From NCBI GenBank assembly GCA_964554265.1, contig CAZKOB010000001.1:9521-73520 (forward strand): 64,000 nt of DNA. Direction: 5' to 3'. Positions 27,589-36,908 of the stretch are shown here, piece by piece; within the stretch, counting starts at the first letter, position 1; every line of letters starts with the position of its first letter. The notes under the pieces are model-generated. The model was not told where the DNA came from, did no database searches, and worked only from the letters and a program-made list of their open reading frames with translations. Source of the stretch: RGIG8745 sp964554265 (GTDB taxonomy: Bacteria; Bacteroidota; Bacteroidia; Bacteroidales; Bacteroidaceae). Position numbers and translations under genes: made by a program.

Positions 27589-29628
27589 ATGAACAAGAGG
27601 ATTATTGCAGCGATATGGGGCTTGGCTGTTTTTGTGGCTGTACATTCCCAAGTGGTCGGGGACATTGTATATAAGGCAATATCAGACGGTGAACTTGAAG
27701 TTGTGGAGAGCCATAGTGATGACAGCCGGATTGTTATTCCGGACACGATAAGCATGTCGGACAAAGTCTATACGGTGGTCAGAATAGGCAGCCGTGCATT
27801 CTACGACAACAAGCGTCTTGGCAGTGTGAGAATACCTCAGACTGTAGAAACGATAGGGGAGTCGGCCTTTGCATATTGCTCCAACTTGAAAGAGGTGGTG
27901 GTGGGCGAAGGGCTGCAGGAAATAGGTGGCATGGCTTTTGCCAATTGTCTGTCTTTGCAGTCGATGACTTTTCCGGAGAGCCTGAAGACGATACATGCAA
28001 AGGCATTTCTCAATTGCAAGTCGCTGAGTGAAGTCGTCATACCTGAAAATGTGAGTGTGATTGAGGAAAGCACTTTTTCGCAGTGTATGAATCTTACGAC
28101 TCTTGTGCTTCCGAATAAGCTCTCACGTATAGGAAATGAGGCCTTTTCCGGATGTAAAGCACTCAAAAGCATTGTTATGCCTGACAATAAGCCTCTTATG
28201 GGTGAACATGTGTTTTCCGGATGCGTTAATGTGGAGGAGGTAAAAGGATATTGGCTGATTGTACCGGAATATGTGGTAAAGGAAAATCCTTTTCCGTATG
28301 CTCATCAGTTCCGTGAGAAACTGCCTGCAATGGCTACATCATTCAGTTTCTATGCTGGACGTGGAATCCGTTCTGCTGTAGATGAATGGACAAAGAAGAA
28401 GGATTCGGAGACAAAGACTCAGTGGGAGGAACGTATCAAAGATAAGAATGCGCTTGGAAAGGAGATTGATGCTGTAACGGAAGAATTGAAACAGAAATAT
28501 ATCGAAGAGAATGCGCCTGTTTTGTTTACACCTACTTTGGACGCGTATGTGGTCGAGGAGGCCGGATACAGGGTGAAGACTGAAAGTTGGGGAGATATAT
28601 TGGTCAAGGTTCCGGCAAGTGAGGCTGACGCTTTCAAAAAGAAGTGGGACAAGATAGTCATAACTCCTACGTATGGCATTATTGGCGATCAGTTTGGCAT
28701 CAGTGAGTGCTCGTTTGCTCTTGGAAAGAAGATATATACAGGCAAGGGGACGGTGAAGGATGATGATTCGGAAAATATAACAGGCAGAAAGATTATGAGT
28801 GAGATAATGCGCACGCTTGTCAGCAGTTCCGACAACACTCCTGTAGACAGGGACGTTGATGAGCGTATTCCTCAGAATACGACGAATAACAACAGTACTT
28901 TTGCTTTCATTTTTGGCAATGAGAATTATGATGCAGCTGTCAATGTGCCATTCGCAAGGGCTGATGCAAAGACATTTGCTGAATATTGTCATAAGACACT
29001 GGGATTACCGGAGGAAAATGTGCGTTGCTATCTTGATGCCACTTATGCTGCCATTCTTCGCGCCATAGAAGACATTAAACAGATTGCCAAAGTGCGTGAA
29101 GGAAATGTCAATGTGGTGTTCTATTATGCGGGACATGGTTTTCCTGACGATGCTGAGAAGCAGGCTTATTTGCTGCCTGTAGATGCAACTTCATCCCAAT
29201 TGGGCGTGTGCTACAGTCTTGACAAATTGTACAAAGAACTGCAGTCGGTGAATGCTAAGATGGTGACCGTTTTCCTTGATGCTTGTTTTAGTGGCTCCTT
29301 ACGAGGGGAGGGCATGATTTCTGAAGCGCGTGGAGTGGCTATCAGACCTAAGAAGAATGAGCCTAAGGGCAATATTGTGGTCTTTAGTGCAGCTACCGGT
29401 GAACAGACTGCGCATCCGTATAAGGAGAAGGGACATGGGCTTTTCACTTACTTCCTTTTGAAGAAACTTCAGGAAAGTAGAGGAAATGTGCTTCTTGGCG
29501 AATTGGATGAATATATTAGTAAGAATGTAATGGATGTATCTTCTGTTAAGCTCCAGAAGTCTCAAACTCCGCAGGTGCAGGTTTCTCCGGATATAGAAGA
29601 TACATGGAAAGACATGAAATTGAGGTAG
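27589..29628 (+). CDS. BspA-type leucine-rich repeat protein fused to a caspase-like (peptidase C14) domain
   Basis: 679 aa with an N-terminal signal peptide (IIAAIWGLAVFVAVHS). Residues ~55-220 hold about seven 23-residue LRR_5 repeats of the BspA/Treponema type (IGESAFAYCSNLKEVVV, IGNEAFSGCKALKSIVMP). A charged helical linker (~250-310) and an unassigned region to ~430 follow. The caspase-like domain (~440-670) starts at FAFIFGNENYDAA. The catalytic dyad is visible: His516 in YYAGHG and Cys566 in FLDACFSG; the substrate-side segment is VVFSAATGEQTA. Both catalytic residues are intact, so it may be an active Cys protease (Arg/Lys- or Asp-directed, undetermined) in the periplasm or outside. 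Second gene of a unit with the MORN-type protein. Confidence 0.88.
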   Translation: MNKRIIAAIWGLAVFVAVHSQVVGDIVYKAISDGELEVVESHSDDSRIVIPDTISMSDKVYTVVRIGSRAFYDNKRLGSVRIPQTVETIGESAFAYCSNLKEVVVGEGLQEIGGMAFANCLSLQSMTFPESLKTIHAKAFLNCKSLSEVVIPENVSVIEESTFSQCMNLTTLVLPNKLSRIGNEAFSGCKALKSIVMPDNKPLMGEHVFSGCVNVEEVKGYWLIVPEYVVKENPFPYAHQFREKLPAMATSFSFYAGRGIRSAVDEWTKKKDSETKTQWEERIKDKNALGKEIDAVTEELKQKYIEENAPVLFTPTLDAYVVEEAGYRVKTESWGDILVKVPASEADAFKKKWDKIVITPTYGIIGDQFGISECSFALGKKIYTGKGTVKDDDSENITGRKIMSEIMRTLVSSSDNTPVDRDVDERIPQNTTNNNSTFAFIFGNENYDAAVNVPFARADAKTFAEYCHKTLGLPEENVRCYLDATYAAILRAIEDIKQIAKVREGNVNVVFYYAGHGFPDDAEKQAYLLPVDATSSQLGVCYSLDKLYKELQSVNAKMVTVFLDACFSGSLRGEGMISEARGVAIRPKKNEPKGNIVVFSAATGEQTAHPYKEKGHGLFTYFLLKKLQESRGNVLLGELDEYISKNVMDVSSVKLQKSQTPQVQVSPDIEDTWKDMKLR

Positions 29629-29674
29629 GATATTGCATTGGGTGTAACCGTCTGAAATAAGCCGGGTTGGTGGC

Positions 29675-29830
29675 GAACGAAACGATTTCTTTCGTTGCAA
29701 AGGGTTGCGCTGACAAATAAATGATGAAAAGCATGGTTGATGATGAATGATTTGATTCCTTTCGCTGTAAAAGGTGTGCAGATGTATGTGGGATGAAGAG
29801 CACAGTTGATGGTGATGCGATACCCTTCGT
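29675..29830. repeat. Degenerate ~70-bp tandem repeat
   Basis: Two ~70-bp units with clear but weak similarity (TTCGTTGCAAAGGGTTGCG at 29,691 and TTCGCTGTAAAAGGTGTGC at 29,761; AGCATGGTTGATGATGAAT and AGCACAGTTGATGGTGATG) plus the start of a third (CCCTTCGTT at 29,823). Located just after the caspase gene stop. No function evident. Confidence 0.55.
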
Positions 29831-29924
29831 TCAAGTGGAATTGGAACTTTTCTTGTAAGTTCGCAATTTTGGAAAAGTTTGTAAAATACAGATGATCACG
29901 CTATTGTTGGTAGTCTGTGGAAAT

Positions 29925-29975
29925 AAGAGGACCGTATCCATTTCTCTTTGGGGAAATGGATGCGGTTCTTTTTTG
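29925..29975 (+). terminator. Rho-independent terminator after the MORN/caspase unit
   Basis: Stem AGAGGACCGTATCCATTTC pairs with GAAATGGATGCGGTTCTT (a G-U pair at one position), a short loop, then TTTTT on the plus strand. About 300 nt after the stop, beyond the tandem repeat. Confidence 0.8.
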
Positions 29976-30100
29976 TATTTGTAGAGATTGGGAATTGCAG
30001 AATGAAACACGAGTTCAGTTTAAGAAAGTCCTGTAAAAAGTCAATTCTTGTGGTTGTAAGAGGAGTCTGTGAATACACAAGCAAAAAAAGGTGATTTTTT

Positions 30101-30763
30101 AAGAGACATTTCTTCTTTCTTTTTGACACTAAGTCCAGCTATTGCTGACGGAGTTTTATTAACATAATTAAGATCCGTTTGCATTCACTCGATTATTGAA
30201 ATTTGGATATTTTATAGATAAATAGTTGATAGTCAATAAAATACTATTTTAATATAACGATGCAGTTTTAGGTACAAAATGTTCAGGTAGGAACAAAAAT
30301 AGGAAATGCTGATAATCAGTAAGTTATAAAAATACTTGCCCGAGATTCTTGTTTTTCACTGTCAAAATCCATCTTTGTTTTTCGTGGCATTGAAAAATCT
30401 GATTTTGATTTTTTAAGAATTGAATTTGGGTAATATCAAATTTCAGCCCGAAAAACGGACTTCTTCAAACTCGTTCACCTTGAAAATTCGGGTTCAGTCT
30501 ACTCTTTTTTCAGGCGAGGCACGCATGAATGTGAATAAATGTATCTTTTCAGGATGCAAATTGTATTATTTTTACATTTTGGATTCAAGGCCTGAAAACA
30601 GCCTCAGAATCGTACAAACGGAACTTCGGCATAGTTCGGCCGAATTTACGCGATTCTACGAGACTTGATTTTTAACATTTCAGATTGTCAGAAAAAGCCC
30701 GTAATTTATGACAAGGCAGATGGTGTGAGGGTGGGGATGACCAAGCCGGTCGATGAGGACGTC
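30101..30763 (+). repeat. Dispersed intergenic repeat (family R), copy 2
   Basis: Begins with the family head (CATTTCTTCTTTCTTTTTGACAC at 30,108 onward) and TTATTAACATAATTAAGAT, has CTGATAATCAGTAAGTTATAAAA, AGCCCGAAAAACGGAC, only one GTTCACCTTGAAAAT unit, and the stem AGAATCG...CGATTCT (30,605-30,656). The right end is of the ATGACCAAG...TGAGGACGTC type, also found at 37.8 and 53.8 kb. Together with the next entry it fills 29,976-31,200; 30,764-30,869 shows nothing recognisable. Confidence 0.85.
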
Positions 30764-30869
30764 GGCCTTGTTGCGGTGTGACAGCCGGACCGGTAGACAA
30801 GGTATACATCTGCACCCGACTTTGTCACTTAAAAGCCAACAGAAATGTAATTTCTACCCGAGTCCGGTT

Positions 30870-31190
30870 TAAGAAAGCCCTGTAAAAAGTGGGTAATCCT
30901 GCAAGTCTTTTGTATATTTACAGTTAATATTCAAATACTTACAAAGGGATATTCCGTAAATCCTATAAAAATAGCCAACTAATTCGCAATACTTTAAGTA
31001 TGAATTAGTTGGCTATTTTTATAGGATTTATGGAATATCCCTACATAGAATAATTACAATAAAAATGGCATATGAAATGATTAGGAGCAAGCATCTTCAT
31101 ACGCCATCTTATTTTTAAGGACATTTACTGAATATCCCTACAAAAAAGACAAGCAATGATTACCCTCTTTTTACAGGGCTTTTTTACCGA
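30870..31190. repeat. Nested inverted repeats around a ~97-nt palindrome
   Basis: Outer arms: AAGCCCTGTAAAAAGTGGGT near 30,873-30,895 and its near reverse complement near 31,160-31,185, both followed by GTCTTTT-type sequence. Inner palindrome 30,945-31,042: 41-nt arms (AGGGATATTCCGTAAATCC start) with one mismatch, and a short centre ATACTTTAAGTAT that is itself a palindrome. It lies between convergent genes (caspase unit and lysA), so the palindrome could act as a two-way terminator or be a small non-autonomous mobile element. From 31,200 to 31,376 only two adjacent 16-nt direct repeats (GAAAGCCTCATCCTTT, 31,281 onward) were seen. Confidence 0.8.
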
Positions 31191-31376
31191 ATTCGCGTAG
31201 GATGAAGATTTTTGTTTATTTAATAAGAGTCCCTGATAACTTTTCTTTATAAGAGTCTCAGAACATGTATTAAGGTAAGGGAAAGCCTCATCCTTTGGAA
31301 AGGCCTCATCTTTGTGAAATCAGTTTGTGTGCTGTACATACCGGTTTTTCTGCTTTCCAGATTTGTTTATCACATT

Positions 31377-32540
31377 TCACTTACCGAGTTCATCGGAAGT
31401 ATAGCCTTTAGGCAGAGGACGACAATTGTATCCGGAGGCCATGATCTCTCCGTATGCACCAGCGCTTCGCAGGGCGAGAAGGTCGCCGCGCGTAACACCA
31501 TTAAGTTTTATATTCTTGTCGAAAACATCGCTTGATTCACATATAGGACCTACGACATCATAAGCCTCTGGAGTTTTTTTGCTTGTGATATTCTCGATTT
31601 CATGGTGGGCTTGGTACAATGCTGGACGTATAAGATCTGTCATTCCGGCATCTACAATGGCGAACTGTTTACATGTACCTTGTTTGACATACAGAACTTT
31701 CGTGATGAGACTTCCGCATTGGGCCACGATGGAGCGTCCAAGTTCAAAGTGGACGGTTTGCCCCGGACGAAGCCTAAGATATTTGTGATAAGTTGCGAAA
31801 TAGTTCTTGAAATCAGGAACAGGGTTTTTGTCAGGTTCGTTATAGTCGATTCCCAATCCGCCTCCCACGTTGATTATTTCAATATCAATGCCGGACTTTT
31901 CAAGACGGTCTTGCAGTTCGTTGATTCTTCCACACAAAGCTATGAAGTCATCCATTTCAAGAATCTGACTACCTATATGGAAATGAAGCCCCTTGAATTG
32001 GATATTCTTCATGGTCTTTGCAAGGGAGATGACTTTCTCCATGTCTTCCATTGCAATGCCGAACTTGTTTTCTGCAAGTCCCGTTGTAATGTGGGCATGT
32101 GTGTGTGCACCTACATTTGGATTGATGCGGAAACACACTGTAGCGACCTTGTCTTGGGAGGCAGCAAGTTCATTGATAACCTCCAATTCAGGTATACTTT
32201 CTACATTAAAGCAACATATACTATTCTCAAGACCAAGTTTTATCTCCCAATCACTTTTGCCTACTCCTGCAAACACTATCTTTCCGGCAGGGAAGCCTGC
32301 TTTGAGTACTGCCTCCATTTCCCATCCGCTCACACAATCAATGCCTAATCCTTTTTCGTTGATTATAGCAAGCAATTTAGGGTTGGCATTGGCTTTTACG
32401 GCATAGTGTACAAAATAATTTCCATATTTTGCTGTCTCTTCGTTAATGACATCAAGGGTGTGGCGCAGCAAGTCTGTGTCGTAGAAGTAAAAGGGGGTCT
32501 GTATGCTCCCGAATTTATTGACAGGAAATGTTTCTTTCAT
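31377..32540 (-). CDS. lysA: Diaminopimelate decarboxylase
   Basis: 387 aa, within the usual length. PLP enzyme that decarboxylates meso-diaminopimelate to lysine in the cytosol. The PLP lysine is Lys49 in HYAVKANANP. The HFHIGSQI segment, GGGLGIDY (PLP phosphate site), PGQTVHFELGRSIVA, and PICESSDVF (the substrate-binding Cys-Glu-Ser-Ser-Asp segment from the partner subunit) are intact. Last gene of the minus-strand his/lys run, 14 nt after lysC, so the two lysine-branch genes are coupled. Confidence 0.97.
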   Translation of the reverse strand: MKETFPVNKFGSIQTPFYFYDTDLLRHTLDVINEETAKYGNYFVHYAVKANANPKLLAIINEKGLGIDCVSGWEMEAVLKAGFPAGKIVFAGVGKSDWEIKLGLENSICCFNVESIPELEVINELAASQDKVATVCFRINPNVGAHTHAHITTGLAENKFGIAMEDMEKVISLAKTMKNIQFKGLHFHIGSQILEMDDFIALCGRINELQDRLEKSGIDIEIINVGGGLGIDYNEPDKNPVPDFKNYFATYHKYLRLRPGQTVHFELGRSIVAQCGSLITKVLYVKQGTCKQFAIVDAGMTDLIRPALYQAHHEIENITSKKTPEAYDVVGPICESSDVFDKNIKLNGVTRGDLLALRSAGAYGEIMASGYNCRPLPKGYTSDELGK

Positions 32541-32554
32541 ATTTCTGGCGCTGA

Positions 32555-33868
32555 TTAATTGAATAAGTGTTGGCTTAGGGATTGCAGTGCACGCTTTTTG
32601 TCAATTGCAGAAATAAGGAAGGAGATGTTATGATTGCTACCTCCGTATGAAATCATCCGCACAGGAATCTCTTTCATGGCTTCGGCTGCAGATGATTCAA
32701 ACCCGACATTATGCCAATCAAGATCACCGACGACGCATATTATACACATGTCATGGTCTACCTTTACCGTACCGAATTTTTTCAGTTCATTCAGAATTTG
32801 GTTAAGATTATTTGTGTTGTCAATGCTTACGGAAACTCCCACTTCTGATGTACATACCATATCAATACTGGTCTTGTAAGTTTCAAAAATTTCGAAAACT
32901 TTGCGCAAGAATCCATATGCAAGCAGCATGCGACTTGATGTGATGTTTATCGCTGTTATGTTGTCCTTCGCTGCAACAGCCTTAATCTTGTTCTTTTCCG
33001 TCTCGTTGCTTATTACTGTACCGGCTGCTGTTGGATCCATTGTATTGAGAAGTTTCACAGGAATGCCGGCGAATTTAGCAGGCTGAATGCATGTCGGATG
33101 GAGAATCTTTGCTCCGAAATATGCCAGTTCTGCAGCTTCTTCAAAGTGCAGATGGCTTACAGGGGACGTATTGTCTACATAGCGAGGGTCATTGTTGTGC
33201 ATTCCATCTATGTCTGTCCATATCTGTATTTCTTCAGCATTTATAGCCGCACCGATAAGAGAGGCTGTGTAGTCTGAACCTCCTCGTTGCAAGTTGTCGA
33301 TCTCGCCGTATGCATTACGGCAGATGAACCCTTGAGTGATGTATATCTCTTTGCCGGGATTGGCATCAAGTTGTATTTTGAGTTTCTCTCTTATGTATTC
33401 CAAATCAGGTTCTGCGTTCTTGTCTGTACGCATGAAGTCCAATGCCGGCAGCAGCGTAGCGTTATAGCCCTGTTCGAGAAGATAGTTTGTCACCATATTT
33501 GTGCTGATGATTTCACCCTGACCGACAATTATCTTTTCTTCAAACATAGTGAATATGCCTTTGGTGAACGAGCGCAAATAGTCAAACTCTTGCTTTATAA
33601 AGTCAAGCGTTTTCTGTTTGTATTCTTCTGTAGCATAGAGCTCATCAACGTGCTTCTTGTATTTTATTTCAAGTTGGTTGATATTTTCGTTTGCTCCTTC
33701 CGGATTTTTCTTGTAGAGATAGTCTGAAATTTCTACGAGAGTGTTTGTTGTACCCGACATTGCTGAGAGCACGACAATCTTCTGTTCTCCGTCTGCAATC
33801 AATTTGACAACTTCTTTCATTCTTTGTGTTGTCCCTACAGATGTTCCACCAAACTTTAATACTTTCAT
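32555..33868 (-). CDS. lysC: Aspartate kinase (monofunctional)
   Basis: 437 aa. First enzyme of the aspartate pathway: phosphorylates aspartate with ATP. N-terminal kinase domain starts VLKFGGTSVGT and carries GFICRNAYGEIDNLQRGGSDYTA as the substrate/ATP site; two C-terminal ACT domains (~295-437; TAINITSSRMLLAYGFLRKVFEIFE and VCTSEVGVSVSIDN) are the usual allosteric sites. No homoserine dehydrogenase domain follows, so this is the monofunctional form. Paired with lysA, which suggests a lysine-related isozyme (inference). Confidence 0.96.
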   Translation of the reverse strand: MKVLKFGGTSVGTTQRMKEVVKLIADGEQKIVVLSAMSGTTNTLVEISDYLYKKNPEGANENINQLEIKYKKHVDELYATEEYKQKTLDFIKQEFDYLRSFTKGIFTMFEEKIIVGQGEIISTNMVTNYLLEQGYNATLLPALDFMRTDKNAEPDLEYIREKLKIQLDANPGKEIYITQGFICRNAYGEIDNLQRGGSDYTASLIGAAINAEEIQIWTDIDGMHNNDPRYVDNTSPVSHLHFEEAAELAYFGAKILHPTCIQPAKFAGIPVKLLNTMDPTAAGTVISNETEKNKIKAVAAKDNITAINITSSRMLLAYGFLRKVFEIFETYKTSIDMVCTSEVGVSVSIDNTNNLNQILNELKKFGTVKVDHDMCIICVVGDLDWHNVGFESSAAEAMKEIPVRMISYGGSNHNISFLISAIDKKRALQSLSQHLFN

Positions 33869-33904
33869 TGGTTTTATCTTTATTTGTTGTTTATATATTC
33901 TTTT

Positions 33905-34600
33905 TTACTTTTCATCTTCGTCCAAAAAAATATCGGAGATGTTTACTTCTTTGAATTTTTTATTTTCACAGAGGAATACTCTCCCAGAATAATGCTTTAT
34001 CAGGTTGAGATTATGAGTTATCATGATAACAGTTGATCCTTTTCTGCTGATGTCATGTAAAAGTTCTGTGATTTGTGCACTTGTTTCTTTGTCGAGATTT
34101 CCTGTCGGTTCATCTGCAAGAATCAGTTGTGGGTTGTTCAGTATAGCTCTTGCTATAGCTATACGTTGTTGCTCACCGCCAGAAAGTTCACATGGAAGTT
34201 TGTATCCTTTAGTGCCCATTCCCACCATGTCAAGTACTTCCTGTATTCTCTGCATAATATCATTTTTTCGCTTCCATCCAGTAGCTCTTAATACGAAATA
34301 CAAATTCTCTTCCACATTACGGTCTGTGAGCAACTGGAAATCTTGGAATATGACTCCCAATCTTCGTCTCAACTCAGGCAAGTGCTTTCGTTTCAGCTTG
34401 AATAAATCGTAGCCAAGTACATTCGCCTCTCCTTTTTCTATGGGTAGTTCACCATAGAGGGTTTTCAATAGGGAACTTTTTCCAGAACCGACTTTGCCTA
34501 TTATATAGATAAATTCTCCTTCATGTGCTGTGATATTTACATTGTCAAGCACTTGTTGGCTTTCCTGAAAAATGTCTACGTTCTTGTATTCTATCAGCAT
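33905..34600 (-). CDS. ftsE: Cell-division ABC transporter ATP-binding protein FtsE
   Basis: 231 aa, typical FtsE length. Walker A GKVGSGKSSLLK at ~34-45, Q-loop FQDFQLL, ABC signature LSGGEQQR, Walker B ILADEPTG, and H-loop MITHN. The FQDFQLL and DRNVEENL segments are the FtsE style. It pairs with the membrane protein FtsX to couple cell-wall hydrolases to division; no ftsX is present in the window. It sits between hisIE and lysC in the same direction, so it is probably co-transcribed with biosynthesis genes. Confidence 0.85.
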   Translation of the reverse strand: MLIEYKNVDIFQESQQVLDNVNITAHEGEFIYIIGKVGSGKSSLLKTLYGELPIEKGEANVLGYDLFKLKRKHLPELRRRLGVIFQDFQLLTDRNVEENLYFVLRATGWKRKNDIMQRIQEVLDMVGMGTKGYKLPCELSGGEQQRIAIARAILNNPQLILADEPTGNLDKETSAQITELLHDISRKGSTVIMITHNLNLIKHYSGRVFLCENKKFKEVNISDIFLDEDEK

Positions 34601-34677
34601 TCGTATTTCTTTTTTCGTTTATTTTTTATAGAATTATGGACGGTGTTTTTATGCAAAGAAACAAATGTGTCATATCA

Positions 34678-35289
34678 TTAATGCTTGTGCCAGTCAGGTG
34701 CATGACGCTTCTGAAGTTCTGTTGCGAGATCCTCTATCTTTAACCCTTTGGATGTCAGGAGTACAATAAGATGGTATATCATGTCAGAAGCTTCATATAT
34801 AAGCCTTTCATTATTTCCTGCCATAGCTTCTATTACGGATTCTATGGCTTCTTCACCTACTTTCTGTGCCATTCTGTTGCAGCCGGACTGAAACAGACTT
34901 GTGGTGTATGAGCCTTCCGGCATTTCCTCGTGTCGCTTTTCTATGAACTTTTGTAGTTCTGAAAGAAACATTATCGGGTTCTCATTTTTCTCGTTCCAGC
35001 ATGTGTCTGCACCTGTATGGCATACAGGACCTGTCGGATTGACTTTGATAAGCAGGGAGTCGTTGTCGCAGTCTGTTGCGATCGAAATTACATTAAGGTA
35101 ATTTCCGCTTGTTTCCCCTTTAGTCCACAAGCACTTTCTCGTTCTGCTCCAGAATGTTACCTTTCCGCTTTCAACCGTTTGGTTATATGCTTCCTCATTC
35201 ATGAATCCGAGCATGAGCACTTTGTTTGTCTTTTCATCTTGTATGACGGCAGGAACGAGACCGTCCATCTTTTCAAAATCTACTGACAT
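34678..35289 (-). CDS. hisI: Bifunctional phosphoribosyl-AMP cyclohydrolase / phosphoribosyl-ATP pyrophosphatase
   Basis: 203 aa, the usual size for the fused HisIE form. The N-terminal HisI half contains VTFWSRTRKCLWTKGETSGN and the metal-binding cysteines in ATDCDNDSLLI and VCHTGADTCW. The C-terminal HisE half has EEAIESVIEA and YEASDMIYHLIVLL. Carries out steps 2 and 3 of histidine synthesis (PRATP to PRAMP to ProFAR). Follows hisF with a 60-nt gap. Confidence 0.96.
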   Translation of the reverse strand: MSVDFEKMDGLVPAVIQDEKTNKVLMLGFMNEEAYNQTVESGKVTFWSRTRKCLWTKGETSGNYLNVISIATDCDNDSLLIKVNPTGPVCHTGADTCWNEKNENPIMFLSELQKFIEKRHEEMPEGSYTTSLFQSGCNRMAQKVGEEAIESVIEAMAGNNERLIYEASDMIYHLIVLLTSKGLKIEDLATELQKRHAPDWHKH

Positions 35290-35349
35290 TTTTATATGTA
35301 TTATTATTGTTATCAGAAAAATTGCAGCCTTTATTTTGAGGTTCTGGCA

Positions 35350-36108
35350 TTACTGTATTCTTACATTTATTCCCTCTTCATAAAGATACCTCTTCAAATC
35401 CGGAATGTCTATTTCTCCAAAATGGAAAACACTTGCGGCAAGAGCCGCATCGCTATGTCCATTGATGAAAGTGTCTCTGAAATGCTCTTTCTTTCCAGCT
35501 CCTCCTGAAGCGATGACCGGTATTGTCAATATGTCTGAAAGTTTGCATAATGCTTCATTTGCATATCCATCCTTCACTCCATCGTGGTTCATACTGGTAA
35601 ACAATATTTCTCCTGCACCGCGTTCGTTTGCTTCTTTTGCCCAATCAAATAAGTCGTACCCTGTCGGTATCCTGCCTCCGTTGAGATAGCATTCCCATTT
35701 GCCTTCAATTTGTTTGGCGTCAATTGCGACCACACAAACCTGTGAACCTATGTTGTGGGCTATTTCATCTATGAATTGCGGACGGCGCAATGCTGCCGAG
35801 TTGATGCTTATTTTGTCGGCTCCTGCATTCAGAAGGCGGTCCACATCCTTTAGTTCATCGATACCTCCTCCTACAGTAAATGGGATGTTGATTTCCTTTG
35901 CAATCCGTTTTACAAGTTCAGTGAAAGTCTTTCGTCCTTCAAAGCTTGCTGTTATATCAAGATATACAAGCTCGTCAGCTCCCTTTTCGCTATAAATTCT
36001 GCCCAGTTCTACAGGGTCTCCGGCCTGCCTCAAATCCATGAAATTGGTACCTTTCACAGTCTGGCCGTCCTTTATGTCGAGGCATGGGATAATTCTTTTT
36101 GCTAACAT
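35350..36108 (-). CDS. hisF: Imidazole glycerol phosphate synthase, cyclase subunit
   Basis: 252 aa. A (beta/alpha)8 barrel with the two catalytic aspartates in place: Asp11 (IIPCLDIKDG) and Asp130 (VVAIDAK). It uses ammonia delivered by HisH to make imidazole glycerol phosphate and AICAR. The start lies only one base from the hisA stop, so the two are translationally coupled. Confidence 0.97.
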   Translation of the reverse strand: MLAKRIIPCLDIKDGQTVKGTNFMDLRQAGDPVELGRIYSEKGADELVYLDITASFEGRKTFTELVKRIAKEINIPFTVGGGIDELKDVDRLLNAGADKISINSAALRRPQFIDEIAHNIGSQVCVVAIDAKQIEGKWECYLNGGRIPTGYDLFDWAKEANERGAGEILFTSMNHDGVKDGYANEALCKLSDILTIPVIASGGAGKKEHFRDTFINGHSDAALAASVFHFGEIDIPDLKRYLYEEGINVRIQ

Positions 36109-36109
36109 C

Positions 36110-36835
36110 CTAAATCAGTTTTTCTAATTCTTTCATGCTGATACGTCCTTCATATATGGCTTTGCCGAATACCACAGAAGGAACACCTGCTTCCTTCAGT
36201 TCAAGGATGTCGTTAATGGAACTGACGCCTCCGCTGGCAATAAGATGCAAGTCTGGATGTTGTTTCATGATGCTGCTGTACAGGCCGACCGATGGTCCTT
36301 GCAACATTCCGTCCTTGCTTATATCCGTACACAATACATGATTTATTCCGTATGCCATATAGCTTTCTATGAATGGCAGAAGCTTGTCGCTCGATTCCTC
36401 TTTCCATCCGTTGATGCTTATATGTCCGTCTTTCGTGTCTGCACCGAGAATCAGTTTTTCTGCACCATACTTGCCGATCCATTCAATAAATAGCTCTCTG
36501 TTCGTAGCAGCAATACTTCCAATCGTGACGAAACTTGCTCCCGAACCAAAAGCTATGTCTATGTCGTCGTCACTCTTTATTCCTCCTCCGAAATCTATGG
36601 TGAGACTTGTTCCGGAAGCTATTTTTTCTACCGTTTTTCGGTTTACAACATGTTTTGAACGTGCTCCGTCCAGATCTACTATATGTAGACGCTTTATTCC
36701 AAATGACTCAAACATTTTTGCAACCTCCAGTGGATCATCGTCATACACAGTCTTCTGTTGGTAGTCGCCTTGTGTGAGACGGACGCATTTGCCATCTATG
36801 ATGTCTATGGCCGGTATGATTTCTATTTTGCTCAT
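36110..36835 (-). CDS. hisA: ProFAR isomerase
   Basis: 241 aa. (beta/alpha)8 barrel; isomerises ProFAR to PRFAR. Catalytic residues Asp11 (IIPAIDIIDGK) and Asp133 (GADTKDGHI) are present, and the phosphate sites FGGGIKS and ASGGVSS are intact. Between hisH and hisF, as in most his operons. Confidence 0.96.
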   Translation of the reverse strand: MSKIEIIPAIDIIDGKCVRLTQGDYQQKTVYDDDPLEVAKMFESFGIKRLHIVDLDGARSKHVVNRKTVEKIASGTSLTIDFGGGIKSDDDIDIAFGSGASFVTIGSIAATNRELFIEWIGKYGAEKLILGADTKDGHISINGWKEESSDKLLPFIESYMAYGINHVLCTDISKDGMLQGPSVGLYSSIMKQHPDLHLIASGGVSSINDILELKEAGVPSVVFGKAIYEGRISMKELEKLI

Positions 36836-36908
36836 TGGCTTTATGTGTGGATGTGTGTTGAAGGATTTTTCCTGTTGCCTTTTTTATGATTGTCCTTATA
36901 TATCATTT

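Noticed and set aside
30420..30668. Open frame of 82 codons within a gap
   Set aside because: Lies entirely inside repeat copy 2; equivalent frames recur in other copies and are broken in some.
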